This document shows positions 11,482 through 23,646 of a stretch of 45,048 bases of DNA, piece by piece. A model generated the notes under the pieces. It worked only from the letters and a program-made list of their open reading frames with translations. It did no database searches and had not been told where the DNA came from. The translations under genes were made by a program, and so were the position numbers. The stretch comes from Cokeromyces recurvatus. Taxonomy: Eukaryota; Mucoromycota; Mucoromycetes; Mucorales; Mucoraceae. Positions within the stretch are counted from its first letter, which is position 1. Each line of letters starts with the position of its first letter. Where the stretch lies: NCBI RefSeq assembly GCF_025118155.1, contig NW_026251436.1, positions 100,001 through 145,048 of the forward strand, read 5' to 3'.

Positions 11482-11653
11482 TACGTTTTAATTTTAAACT
11501 AGAGTTTAAAGAGGAAGGTATATAATAGTAGTGAGGATTAAATAGTTAATGTATGAAGGAAAAAAAAAAGATATATGAAGAAAAAAAAAAAAACAAAAAG
11601 AAAAAAAAATGAATGATTAAAGCTTTTATGGTTTTTTTTTTTTGCATTTATCT

Positions 11654-11660
11654 TGACTCA
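11654..11660. promoter_or_regulatory. Gcn4/CPC1-type box, LEU1 upstream copy 1
   Basis: Perfect TGACTCA, 173 bp upstream of the LEU1 ATG. This is the classical site of Gcn4/CPC1 bZIP activators of amino-acid biosynthesis. Confidence 0.65.
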
Positions 11661-11714
11661 ATGAAATCAATAATTTTATTGGATAATTTTAAACTTAAAT
11701 TCTACCCCACTAAG

Positions 11715-11721
11715 TGACTCA
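11715..11721. promoter_or_regulatory. Gcn4/CPC1-type box, LEU1 upstream copy 2
   Basis: Perfect TGACTCA within GTGACTCAAT, 234 bp upstream of the LEU1 start. Confidence 0.65.
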
Positions 11722-11779
11722 ATTATCTTTTGAGCCTGTCAATTTCCATACCCGACTATAATGGATGCCTTGATGGCAG

Positions 11780-11786
11780 TGAGTCA
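11780..11786. promoter_or_regulatory. Gcn4/CPC1-type box, LEU1 upstream copy 3
   Basis: TGAGTCA (the same palindromic site read on the other strand) within GTGAGTCAGT, 299 bp upstream of the LEU1 start and 41 bp before the possible divergent gene at 11827. Confidence 0.65.
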
Positions 11787-11826
11787 GTAAGGTGAGGCTT
11801 TTAATTGGATAAAATAAAATAAACAA

Positions 11827-12079
11827 ATGGAGAATTCTAATACCTATAGTATTTTACATTGCCAAATTACATATAATGAAATTCATGAGGCCAATTTTAA
11901 AGTCTTAATAAATGAAAAAGGTAAAATGTGTCAACATGCGTATCATACTTTTCTGATTTAGGTGAAACAGGTAAAAGTATCTATATACATATATATATTA
12001 TTCTTTAGTTGTTTATAACTATATGATAGAGAAGCCAAATATTTGGAAAAGTAAGCCATATTCTAGTGAAGAATGTTAA
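11827..12079 (+). CDS. Possible small spliced gene divergent from LEU1
   Basis: The first exon, 11827 to 11920, begins ATG GAG AAT and leaves one base before a GTAAAA donor. A last exon, 12009 to 12079, follows a TTCTTTAG acceptor and ends in TAA; the phases agree. Skipping the middle gives a 54-residue product. A 9-bp exon at 11962 to 11970 between AG and GT would add three residues in frame, but the first intron would then be only 41 bp. The product starts MENSNTYSILHCQITYNEIH and ends KPYSSEEC. No family is recognised. The shared upstream region with LEU1 supports a real transcript, but such a short model could arise by chance. Confidence 0.35.
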
Positions 12080-12243
12080 ATCTATTAAATTTATACTATA
12101 ATTCATTAAATCAGTCTTATAATGAAAAAAAAAAAAAAAAAAAAACTCGGCAGCTCGCTACCAGAAATGATAAAATCAAACTAAATAAAAGATATAAATA
12201 AGTAGAATAATAGACTGAAATGTGTATTTGTTTGCAAGTTTAT

Positions 12244-12366
12244 TCATGAATTTGAGCTTAATATGAGTATAAAGTAAGAAAATGGTCGTACATCTTGGGG
12301 ATCTCTAGCTGTAATTACTACACTTTCAACACGAACTAAAGCAAATACTATTCTTGGAGCAGTCTC
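12244..12366 (-). pseudogene. Coding-like terminal exon remnant
   Basis: After a TAAG acceptor the minus strand reads 40 codons to a TGA, including ETAPRIVFALVRVESVVITA and RDPQDVRPF. The residue mix is balanced rather than the Asn/Lys/Ile/Phe bias of random AT-rich DNA. No upstream exon can be joined without stops, so this is probably a fragment of a dead gene or element. Not recognised. Confidence 0.3.
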
Positions 12367-13711
12367 CTTATTTTGATGTTATGAATGAAAAAGTCAAAAT
12401 TCCTTGAAATACAACTATAGATAAATAATGAGATACTTTGATTATAATTAAAAATGATCGTTTTATATATCCTTATATCAGTTCATTATCAGAAGAAGGC
12501 ATAATTAGTAATATCTAATGGCATTCAAATAATTTCACTTTTATAAAACCAAATTAAAACGTTCTTTCAGTACTCATAATATTAGCCAATTATAGATATA
12601 TATATGTATATATATACATGTATATATTCTACACATGTGTAATAATTATAGTCGTAACTATACTATGGCTTCTTGTGACTATATAATAATGATATATGAT
12701 ATATATATAACAACTAAAATTATTGCTCATTTGACATGGAAAGACTTGATGTCTTTTTATTTTCTTCTATTTAGTATCCTTTAATAAATTAGTTTTTAAT
12801 AAACATATTTCGAGCTTTTTGGTACTAATTTTATATTCAATTGTAATCCACTATCTTTACTAGCCTTTACCACTATTATGAAGATGAACTTTACTCTAAG
12901 CTCTTCCAGTAATATTTTTAGGAAGTATATCAAGTTATCTAAATCTTAACGATGATATTATTTCTGTATAATCCTTAATCTATGGCATCAAATGGAGGAA
13001 TAAGTATCATAATCACCTATTTGATTTTACTGATGTTATTTATATAGCAATTCTGTATTCTATTCTTAAGATTTATATTTCTTTATGAACTCCAACACAG
13101 TTTAAGCTTTTCTCTTTAACAATAAGAATTTATTAACATGGATTTTTATTTGTGTAAATTTTAGCCTTCATCAACTAATTATAGAAAAGGCAGAACTAGT
13201 TCTAGAAGAAAAAAAAAAAAGAAAAAGAAAAAAAAAGAAGAAAAAGAAAAAGAAAAATATCGTCCTTTAATTAGTAAGCTTTTAAATTAATCATCTTCGT
13301 ATCGACTATTATAAGGCAACTTGTGTTCATAAATATACCCAAAAATTTGCTTTAATTGAAAATACTAATGTTTCCGTGACTTATATAGATGATACTTAAT
13401 TAATATTTGAGACGCATATTTAATAAGATGCTCAATATTCAACAAAGAAGAACTGAAAAGAAAAGAGTAACTTCTAGCACAAGGAGTACAGGATACATAA
13501 ATCTGCTCACTTATATATTCTCATTATATATAAATTAATAGTGAATTTCTTTGTCAAAATATTCTAAGCTTATACTGAGATAACACTATCTGTAAACTTG
13601 AATATAAGGATCGAGTTATTAATTTGAAGCTAAATGTATTTAACACACATAAGGCTGAGTAAATTCAACTTGATAGTACTATTCAGATGGATAATATTAA
13701 TAAATTATTAT

Positions 13712-13749
<38 letters not shown>

Positions 13750-15501
13750 AAGAATAGGGCACTTGAACAAGAAGTATCTTAAAGTGAAGACAAGAAATTG
13801 AAGAAAAGAATAAACATGCTACTAGTTTTACTAACAGAGAACAAGAGTAGATACAAGGTTGCTGTGTAATTCTTGTTGCTAAAAGAAGAGTTTTGTGGTT
13901 TTTGCATTTATGAAAAACTTAACACAAGTATTCTTGATATATAAATATATACTAAGATAAAATTCGAAATGTAAGGAAATAAAGTCATATCAAAAAAAAG
14001 ATATAAAGTATAATACTAATAATTTTTGCTGAGAAATAGCTTATAAGCTCAACTTCTTCATCTTTACAAGTTATTAAAGAATACCTTAAACGTAGATTAT
14101 TAGTTACTGGCTGTCTGTCTGTCTAACTCCATATTATAATTAGCTTTACTGCCTATCACAACATAATTTACTTGAAACTAAAACTCTATTTTATTTTTAA
14201 CTAATACTCTATGCAAACTTCAATGAAAAAGATCTTTGTTCTTTTCTTTTACAATTTATATTGATCATATTTTTTCTTTTATATTCTAACCCGATACTCT
14301 TCATTTTATTATTTCATATGAATTTATATTATTATTTATTTTTGCCTAAAGATATTTCTTTTAATCTCGTACCTAATTATTCCTGATTGATGTACAAATG
14401 TTTTCTGAAAAAGGTGTATAGTGCAATATTATATATGAAGTGTGCAACAGTGTATTATCCCTCAATTATAGGTTAAAAGGTATAAAAATGAGTATTGAAT
14501 ACATGTATTGATTTGAATCATAGTTTGACATTCATGTTATATATAAATCGAAATATTATCATGTTAAATAGGCTAGTCTTATAAAATACCTATCGTATTT
14601 ATAAACAAATGAGTAAATAATGACTTTTTGTAGAATTATAGACTTATTAATAAGTAACACATTCCTAAATGTACAACATTAATAATGAACATATTTGTAT
14701 ATGCGTATATTCCGTTACTCTTATCGAACACATAAAGTATTTTTATTAAAAAGAAAAGGGATAGCACAAGTTGTAAATATTTTATGAATATGTTGAATTT
14801 AGTTAAGTTATATAAAGACATATCAGAGATGAATAAAGGAAGGAAAAGCCTAGGATTTTAGAACATGAATATAACCAGGATTATTATACCAAAAAAAAAA
14901 AAAATAAAATAAAATAAAAATAAAATAAAAAAATGTATTTAAACGCTTATTTTAAATCGATAAGACGTCAATCATGATACAAATTATAAGTTACAATAAG
15001 ATGTATGAATTTAGAAGAAGAAGAAGATATTTATGATAGCCATATTAGTAGATACTATACTCAATAGGAAATAAGTTACACTAAAGTTTGTGCGTTAAGA
15101 CGTATAATCATAATTCATCAGATCGTCAAGGATTTCCCATTTTTTTTTTTGTTAAAGACAATAATGTGTAACATCTAGAATTCTTAAAATCCTTTATTAT
15201 TATTACTAACTAAATCTAATGTATAATGTATAAAATGGAATAGGGGCATATTTTTAAATATTGGTATTTTTCTTTGCTATATAACTACTAATTTACAATT
15301 TACAGTAAAAAGAAGAAAGAAGGGGGGGGAGGAAGGGTTAGGGTGGGGATATACTTTTTTTTTGTTATTTGCTTGCTTCTTGTACAATATATCAGTATTT
15401 TATTTTCTTCATATGTGCTGTCTGTCATATCTATTTATTTAGCAACCTATAGACGTATATATAAAAGAGCATAAGTATATAAATAAATGTATTTATTACT
15501 T

Positions 15502-15604
15502 TTAAACCTTACGACTTGAGCGACTGCAATCTGGGCACCAACTTGTTTCAAAATATCTTCTATGAATGAGACAATAACTTTTACCACGACCAAAACAAAC
15601 ATGA
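15502..15604 (-). pseudogene. Cys/His-rich terminal exon remnant
   Basis: After an AACTAG acceptor the minus strand reads HVCFGRGKSYCLIHRRYFE then TSWCPDCSRSSRKV and a stop. The pattern C-x7-C-x3-H followed by C-x2-C resembles a small zinc-binding module. The preceding sequence looks like an intron, but no upstream exon is found in the next 500 bp. It may be the last exon of a decayed or distant gene. Confidence 0.35.
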
Positions 15605-16682
15605 CTAGTTGTTATTGTATTATTTAATTTATAATTACTGAATTGAATATACATTTTATTTTAAAATTACAAAAGAAACAAGTAAATAATAATAATAAAA
15701 AGCTTAACAAAGACAAACTTATCAGTGCTTTTTTATATTCAAAATATGTATTTGGTTTGTTTCACATTTTCTTCAATGGGTGTGAAAGAGGGACAAAAAA
15801 AAAAAAAATAAACTTTATTCAGTTTTTCCCTCTCATTTTAGTTATACGCAAAATCACAAGCTTAATCACGGGAACCAAATAATAAGAAAAGAAAGGACAA
15901 AAACAGAAAGAATATCGCCTTTTTTTTTTATTTAAAGAAAAAGATAATATAAGATTGTTTCTTTTCTTTTGTCTTTTTCTACATAAAGTTTTGTCTTTTA
16001 GAAAAGAATAATTTGTGAAATAAAAAAAAAAAGTTCTAATTTACACAAAAGATATAAAGAAAAATGAAATATCCGTGCATACCAAAAAAAAAAAAAAAAC
16101 GGCCCCGACTCCTCTCTTATTTTTTACACAAAAATTGTTACAATCCTTGACCCGTGATCTTATTCAAACAGGTTACATTTTGTCCCAATTTTTATGAATA
16201 AATACTTTATATAAAAAAAAAAAGGTTGTTGTCTACTAATAGCCTTTGTGTATTATTAATAATAGAGAATATAAGCCTTCTGTTACATATTGAATGGATA
16301 AAATAATTAGGCTTGTAACATTAAGCTACTATTACATAAAAGAAATCAATATTTATTCTTTTTTTTTAATACTTGGCTCGAGCGTTTTTCAATGTTTACT
16401 GTAATAACTAATAGTAGTAGCTTTATTTTATTTTGTTTTTTTTTCAATGATGTACAATCAGAAGGTGAATACAATCCTGTTTACTCCGCAAAAAAAAAAA
16501 TCAAAGATCGCTGAGTTAAAAAGATAAGCGTTATAAAGCATTTTATAGCCAAAATACAGAATATATAATAATAGATATTATACACGTATTGATGGACTCT
16601 GTAGTATTAAATATATTAATGATCGGTTACACTGAAAATAATCATTGTTAACTGTTTATTATCAAAGTATGTGCGATCTAAG

Positions 16683-16823
16683 TTAGGAAAAAGGAAAAAA
16701 AAATTGCTTGCCTGGGCTGGCAAATTTCTTTTTCAAATTGTGATGAGTTTCCTTTAAACTAAAAAGTACTTTAAGCATTGATCTTTCAGGGCTTATGATG
16801 GTAAAACCAATAAAAGTACGCAT
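16683..16823 (-). pseudogene. Short coding-like frame of 46 codons
   Basis: The minus strand reads from an ATG through ISPERSMLKVLFSLKETHHN and LKKKFASPGK to a stop. The composition is unlike its surroundings. No family is recognised and no splice partners are clear. Confidence 0.25.
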
Positions 16824-17025
16824 TTTTTTTTGACATAAAATGTTTCAACTTCCTAAAATAGTCGAAGAGTTAATTTTGACATATCGTTAATACCATAAAG
16901 CCATAAAAAAAGAGTATTTATTTACCTCTACTTGAGCTAAAGAAATGAGTAATTTAACTCATTCTTGAAACTGCTCTTGTAGAACTATTTTGGCTTACAG
17001 CTGCTTTCATTCAATTAATCATATA

Positions 17026-17305
17026 ATGATTAACACTCCACCTTTTAGGATAAACGGCGTCAACACTGTTATGCATTATGATAATCAAATATCTACTTTC
17101 CAAAGAATGGCTAATTGTTCAGTAAATACGATAAAAACATATCTAGTAAAGTAAGATAAATTCTTATTATCAATTGGGATTATTTTTTTTTCTAGAACCT
17201 AAATGAGCATCAAGAGTATATAGACGTGTTGCACAAAAAAAACAAAGGCTTTATGTTAATAAAATTGTTCATGATCAAAAGCTTAGTCTCTTTCTTGCGG
17301 AATAA
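17026..17305 (+). pseudogene. Two adjacent coding-like frames, possibly a decayed transposase
   Basis: A 42-codon frame at 17026 to 17154 (MINTPPFRINGVNTVMHYDN then STFQRMANCSVNTIKTYLVK) is followed at 17207 to 17305 by a 32-codon frame (RRVAQKKQRLYVNKIVHDQ). The first piece ends in what could be a helix-turn-helix. They are separated by stops, so any gene here is broken. Assignment to a transposase is a guess from the HTH-like segment. Confidence 0.22.
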
Positions 17306-18268
17306 GCTATAAAATAGGATAAAAAGAAAATTGAAAAGAAGTATTAATAAAGTCTTCATCTTCTTTAAATAGGGAATTTTTAATTTCTATTCATGTATAA
17401 TTTTTGCTCTGTCTGTTATGTTTTATTTGTATAACTTTTGCCATCCACAAAAAGTCGTTATGCAAGAGAATATTTTTAAATAAAACGTTATTATAATGAA
17501 AATCTGCTACAATACATTAATTTATTAATTGCTGTTAACGATTGTGACTCATCCTCTCTCTCTCTCTCTCCTTCTTTTTTTTTTCTTTATTCCTAAATAC
17601 ATCACAGAAAGAAATAAATAATAAAAAAAATGATAAAGACAGATTCATGTAAGGTTTACCATAGATAATTCCTTTAACCTCTCCAAAGTTTCATTAAAAG
17701 GCCTTTTTAATCAAATAATATATACTTGTACATAACTAATAGTATTATATTAGCTCTGTACTTGTAATTCGTTTTCTGTTGTGATCATTTACACTTGTAT
17801 ATGAAGAACTCCAACTTCTATTGGACATATTTGAAATCATTCAAGTTTGCAATGTCAAATATGAGATAGGATATAACTTGTTAATTATTGTATTAATAGA
17901 CATGTTACGTACGTGTAATAATTAATAAGAGATAAAATAGTTTATTACAAGTAGTTATATTATGTTGAATATATTGTACATTGTAAGACGTACTTACTAC
18001 CATTATAATACTTGAAAGTATTCATTATCTTTCGGTATGTGTACTGAATAAAAACTAGGTACACTAATAAATACTACTTACTGACTTGAGTCATATATTT
18101 AGAACCAAGAATAAACGATGTTCCCTAAGATAATCAGAGAAATTATTTTTTTTCCCCTTCTTCCCTTCTTCCCTCTTCAAGCTTCTTCTCTTCTTTATAT
18201 TGTACAAACTTGCTGTATGTTGTACTCTCACCATATTTAATCATCGCTAACACCACATGTAGATTATT

Positions 18269-18475
18269 CTAATTCCTATTAGCACTCATATGAAGAAGCA
18301 TCATATTTTCGTGTACTACCTTACTAATGGCGTTGGACAAATGTAAAACAGTAAGACCTATAATAAAAATAGATCCATGTAATACTAGATTTGAATGATT
18401 TAAAACAATTCTGCCATAATGGTAAGAAGTACCTTTCTTATCATCAAAATCGATAAAATAATAATTATCTAACAA
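18269..18475 (-). other. Unassigned 68-codon open frame
   Basis: A minus-strand frame starts MLDNYYFIDFDDKKGTSYHY and has a hydrophobic middle (SIFIIGLTVLHL). No signature, splice sites or neighbours support a function. It may be a fragment or chance. Confidence 0.15.
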
Positions 18476-19766
18476 TATGAATTGGGATGGACTCTGTATT
18501 TAAGTATTATCAGCGTAGAGATCTATAGATTACTTTACCGAATAAAAAAATTTCAAGTTATCCTGTATATATGTATATAGAAATGTACATGTATATTGTA
18601 TCCCAGGTCAATCAGCGTCTTCATATCTTAAAAAAAAAAAAAAAAAATTATCTCATATTTTAGGTAAGGTATTCTAGGAGTTATTATCTACATCCAGCCC
18701 ACTAGAGTATCGCAAAATCATCAAATTATCACATCACCTATATACCTTCTATCATATAAATGATTTGCTCAACACTTTTACAGCCCCTATATTCTTATAG
18801 TCAATTTAGTCTCACACTTGAGTTTATAAGACATTTCAACGGTATGCTTTATATAAATGATGTTATGTTTGTTTTACAAACAACAAGGCACGAGAAGATA
18901 GCCCTTTTTTGAAAAAGGTAATCAATATAGCTATGACCTTTGATTTCGAATAAAAGTATTATATTGGATTCATTCTGCTTATTAACAGCTAGCATACATA
19001 TTATATGACACTCTATTTTAACAAGTATATTTCAATACATCTTTTTATATAGAAGGTCACTATCATACACAGGGAATACTGATAATTAATATATTATCCA
19101 AATAGTGATCACAATAAAGCAAGTCTTATTTACTGATATCAATCGTTTTGGTTTTAAAACCCTTCTATCTTTTTGATGTTACTTAAAACGGTTCAATCAT
19201 AACTCAAGTACAAATGAACTCTCTCGAAACTAGTCAAGAGACATTTTAAATAACCAGAAGAAACTTGAAGTCGACGTATTGGAAAAAAAATGCATGATAG
19301 CTTTTCTATGTCCTCTATCAAAATGATCTAACTTTCAAGCATGCGAGAACCATCCTAGAATTGTTTTATAAGAATTTTCATTTATATTTATTTTCACTAC
19401 TATTTAATGGTCTATTGACTTAGTTATACTCTATATATCTGGCCACCTCTTTAATAAATCTACATGCTACAATTCTTTATGATGTTTATCTGAAAGGAAT
19501 ATTAAACCAACGATATTTTTATAGGTCCTAATAAATTTAGCCACTATTTCCATTCCTTCCGTACGCATAACTTTTTTTTTTCTTTTCTTTTTTACCTCAA
19601 GTATCCTTTTAATCGACTAATTAAAAAATGCTGCGTTCATATATACTTTTGTTTACAGTCACTGGAAGCAACTGAATATTCTTTGCTCTTTCTTTATTTT
19701 TCTAAATTCCAATGCGAAAGTATATATATATATATAACCCTTTTCAAATGAAACTGCATGAACTAT

Positions 19767-19925
19767 TTAATTTCGATTATATAGAACACACTTTTCATTA
19801 TGAGGTTGAGCATCATCATCCACATCATGGTAGGCTAATTTCTCCTCCCCCTTCCCAATCTTACAAATTCCTGCTGTACCTACTACTTCATTTTTCACCC
19901 TTGAACTTATTAGGAATATCGTCAT
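19767..19925 (-). pseudogene. Coding-like frame of 52 codons
   Basis: The minus strand reads MTIFLISSRVKNEVVGTAGI, then KIGKGEEKLAYHDVDDDAQ and a stop. Charged and small residues are unusually frequent for this AT-rich DNA. The opposite strand is also open over the same bases (19712 to 20041), so only one can be meaningful; the minus frame looks more protein-like. Not recognised. Confidence 0.25.
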
Positions 19926-21821
19926 TATCTCGTCTGATCTGCCTCAGTGAGCAGTTTTTAGATATAATCTGTTATCTTGTATTTTTTAGTGTTTATGGCT
20001 TTTCGTTATCGATATCTTTGAATATAATCATCCTATATTAGTAGACTTTTCGTTATTTGTTTTCGCATATCCTGATATCTTTCTCTCTTCTTTATATATA
20101 TATTGCTCTTTGAATTAGCAAACAGTTTTAACAAAATGGTAGTCGTTTACATCAAGATATGAATGCAGATTAATGTTAACATACAGTAAGCTATTCTGTT
20201 ATTAGTAGTATAAGTTTTATTATTCAAGAATTAGAAAGAAAGATTCAAGTCGATCATATTAAAGAGCTTGAGGGTCATTCACTCTATAGATTATATATAG
20301 ATTAATAGAGCATAGAAACCAATATGTTAAGGCATAATATGAAGAAGATTATAAGTCCTATACGTATCATTTTACTTTAATATTTGGCAATTATGTAAAC
20401 ACTATTTTCAATTAGTTTATCCAAAATTCAATATATAGATTGTATGAAGTTTTACGTTGGCTGCTGATAGTCATTTTACTTTTCGTATCTAGTTTCTTAT
20501 ATAACATAATATACACCCAATTTATTATTTACCTATCTGTACCTTGACTCCAAGTGTTTATTTAAACCTTTTTCATTTCCTTTTTTTTTTTTTAAGATTT
20601 ATTATTAAACCATCAAGAAACTAACATCTCTCCATGCTTGCGACTCTTTAACTAAATTATCAAATGAACCGATGTATATCGTATTCTTATATCATTACAC
20701 GTTGATATCAGACTCTATACCATTAATCCCTCTTTCTCATCTTTACATACAGTGTATTCAGATATATTACAAGAAAGAACTTCTTTTTATCACTATATTT
20801 ATCAAACTAACTCAGGTAAATTGTAATATATTCTATTTGGACATTTTGTGTCCATTCGGGTTGCTATTTCATTATAAAAACCGCTTATACATATATAAAG
20901 AATATAATGCAATCAAGAAAGGCTTGTACAATTCATATTTTGTCACTTGTAATTACATGTAATTCAGTCAACTATGACTATATGTAATTGATATATAACC
21001 TGTTTAATTATTGTATGTATGCATGTCACTTTGGATATACTGATGACCTAGTATAACTTGAACAATAAACAATATATCACCAGTTAAGCCCTCTTTTTAT
21101 ATATATAGAATATATTACAGAAATAAGATGAATGAAATACAGATCTGTAGTACAATTATATATTAAAAAGTACAGTCATCTCTCAGTCAGTCAGTCAGCC
21201 AGTCAGTCAGTATGTTTCTCCCTCATTCACTCACTAAAAGTATAACTACTTTATAACTATATACATATAATATAAATTTTGAATTGAGCATTTTTAAACA
21301 TTATAATATAGAATACATATTCATCTTTCAAGTCATTTTCATATATTGCATGGAGCTTAAAAATTCGGAATGAAGAAAATATATTGAGGTTATACAGAAT
21401 TTTCATTTGATAATTTTTTTTTTACTTGTCCACTCCCTACGTTCCCCCCCTCCCCTCTTTTGATAGTTCCTGAATAAAAAAAAAAAAAAATCTTCTTTTC
21501 CCCTTTGTCTCGATTTTTAGTATGTTCCCAGAGTATATAATATTCATTCTCCTATTTTTTTCTTTTTAAAAAAAAGTACTCTTTATTTTTTATTTTTTAT
21601 TTTAAATCCTTTTTTTTTTTTATTATTATTATTTTTCCAAACAGGAAAGCCTTATTAAAAGAGAACAAAAAAGGCAACGATATAGATAACAAATCATCCT
21701 TGTTACTGAAAAGAGCTTAGTTTTCTATTTTTATCCTTTTTTTTTGGCTTTCTTCTTCTTCTTCTTCTTTTTATATACATATATTTTTTTCATTTATATA
21801 CACATATACACGTTTAATATA

Positions 21822-23357
21822 ATGCAGAGTAATGGTAATATAAATATACATACAAATATATTTATACAATTCTATTGAAACCAAAAATCAAATATTAGTT
21901 ATTTCGGAACAGGCAGAATCATGTTCTGAACAAGGAAATGAATACCCATTTTGTTATCCAACTTTTACAGATGTTTGGAGAAATGGTTCGACTTATGATT
22001 TTATATGGAATTTCAAGTAAGTAGTAATAATAAAAAAAAAAATAAACTACTATTTCATTATTATAGAAACTTATATACATATTTATAATAATAATAGCTA
22101 TCCTTATTATGTTCAACATGTAAGAGAGTTTACTACAACACAATTTTTTTTTTCATTAAGATATATGCTTATGCTTTTTCTTTTTGTTAGGAATATCTTA
22201 ATCTTTACTTGTATTATTATATCAAGTTTGAATACAAAAATGTAAAAAACTTTACAAGGTTAGATCAAAGTTTAGGAAGTGTTAAGGTTACTGTAGATGA
22301 TTCATGGTTCCTTTCTCCACTTGAACCTGGTTCTTTAGATCTTAACTTGACTCTATATGGGTTTTATTTACCTTCTACTGAAAATGTAACAGAAGAATTA
22401 TCAAATCCAATTAGCATGTATCCTCGACCTTTTAATTTTACTATCACTCGTAAATATTTTAATATAACATGCAAGTGAGTTTTTTTTTCTTCTTCTCTCT
22501 CTCTCTCTTTTTTTTTTTTTTTTTTTTTTTTTCATGGATTAAGCTTATATCAAATATAAAAATTTGATATTCTTCTAGAGATGGCATCTCCTTCCGATGA
22601 TAATCATAATACCAGCAAAATAGACACGACGAATAATAACTCGAGTCATGATAGCAACGACTCAAATCATATGTCATCATTACCAGGATGGGCTATTGCA
22701 GTTATTGTGATAGCTGTTGTAGCCTTGATCTGTGGTATTATCGCCCTTATCTGGATCACCTTAATCTCTCGACGAGATAAAAAGGATAACAAACGAAGAA
22801 GAAATAATAAATTAATTCCTATCATAGGCCGTCATGAAGAGAATGAGAAATCATCTGTTATAGAAAAGCCAGCGACAGCCTCTATTCATTCACGAATTAA
22901 AATGTCGGCATTTTTCCGTTCAACCGACAGTGTCCCTGGTATGGAAAATGCGTCTAGTGTAGGTACGTTCACTTCGTCTACTATAAAGCAAGCCTTTCAT
23001 TATCAACAACAACAACAACAACATGGTCAACCGCCTATGTTTTCACCCTCTGATGAAAGGTATTATCCTGGTGGCTCTGCTCCTTTATTTTCTCCAACAA
23101 CAACAACAAATAATGATAGTATTCATAACCGACCTTCCACTTCTTCAACATTAGCACCACCTCAAGATAAATTATTCATTGAAGATGAATTCATAGATGA
23201 AGAACTAAGAAGACGAAGATTAGGTGAGGCCTTATTACAACGACAATTAGAAGAAGATGGTGCCTCAGTTAAACATGCGGGTCGATTTACTCGTGTTAAA
23301 AGTTTAGCTGACATACAGAAAAGTGCTGTTTTTGAGCAAAATCCCGAAAAGCAATAA
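21822..23357 (+). CDS. Single-pass membrane protein with glycosylated ectodomain
   Basis: Proposed exons: a main ectodomain exon from about 21899 to 22016, then 22098 to 22119, 22191 to 22449 and 22579 to 23357, all with GT..AG introns and agreeing phases. A first exon ATG CAG A at 21822 to 21828 fits in phase but gives no signal peptide, so the true 5' end is unsettled. The ectodomain begins with two cysteines (SCSEQGNEYPFCYP) and FTDVWRNGSTYDFIWN, which resembles the start of KRE9/KNH1-like domains, and has several N-x-S/T sites. A 25-residue transmembrane segment (GWAIAVIVIAVVALICGIIA) is followed by a basic stop-transfer (SRRDKKDNKRRRNNK) and a long Ser/Gln-rich cytosolic tail. The donor at 22450 is chosen over the one at 22475 because only it keeps the frame. 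Likely a cell-surface or wall-associated protein; function unknown. Confidence 0.68.
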
Positions 23358-23646
23358 CATATATAAATATATAGATATGAATATACATGTATATAAATAG
23401 TTGTATACACATCTATTTGTATATCTATTTTTTTGTACTATTTATGTGTATATACTAATATACAGGCATATATATTTTTGTGAAAAAAAAAAAAAAAAAT
23501 CTAAATTTTCTATAATTCAGATAGACCTATCTTTTTTTCTTTTTTCCCCACTCTTTTACCCTTATACCTCTTTCTTTCTCTCTCTCTCTCTTTTTTTTTT
23601 TTTTTTTTTTTTGCTCTATTTATCTATCTATCTCTCTTTCATTATA

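Larger units (their letters stand above)
12080..21821. other. Ten-kilobase gene-poor stretch with scattered coding-like fragments
   Basis: No intact gene can be supported. The sequence is strongly AT-rich, with long A or T runs (for example 13714 to 13742), a short GTCA array near 21187 to 21210, and TA-rich palindromes. Within it sit short, less AT-rich open stretches on both strands, listed separately below, that look like leftovers of genes or mobile elements. No CACTA-type termini and no tRNA gene were found here. Confidence 0.5.

Noticed and set aside
15320..15350. G-rich patch containing GGGTTAGGGTGGGG, telomere-like
   Set aside because: Only one TTAGGG unit, no tandem array, in the middle of ordinary intergenic DNA.
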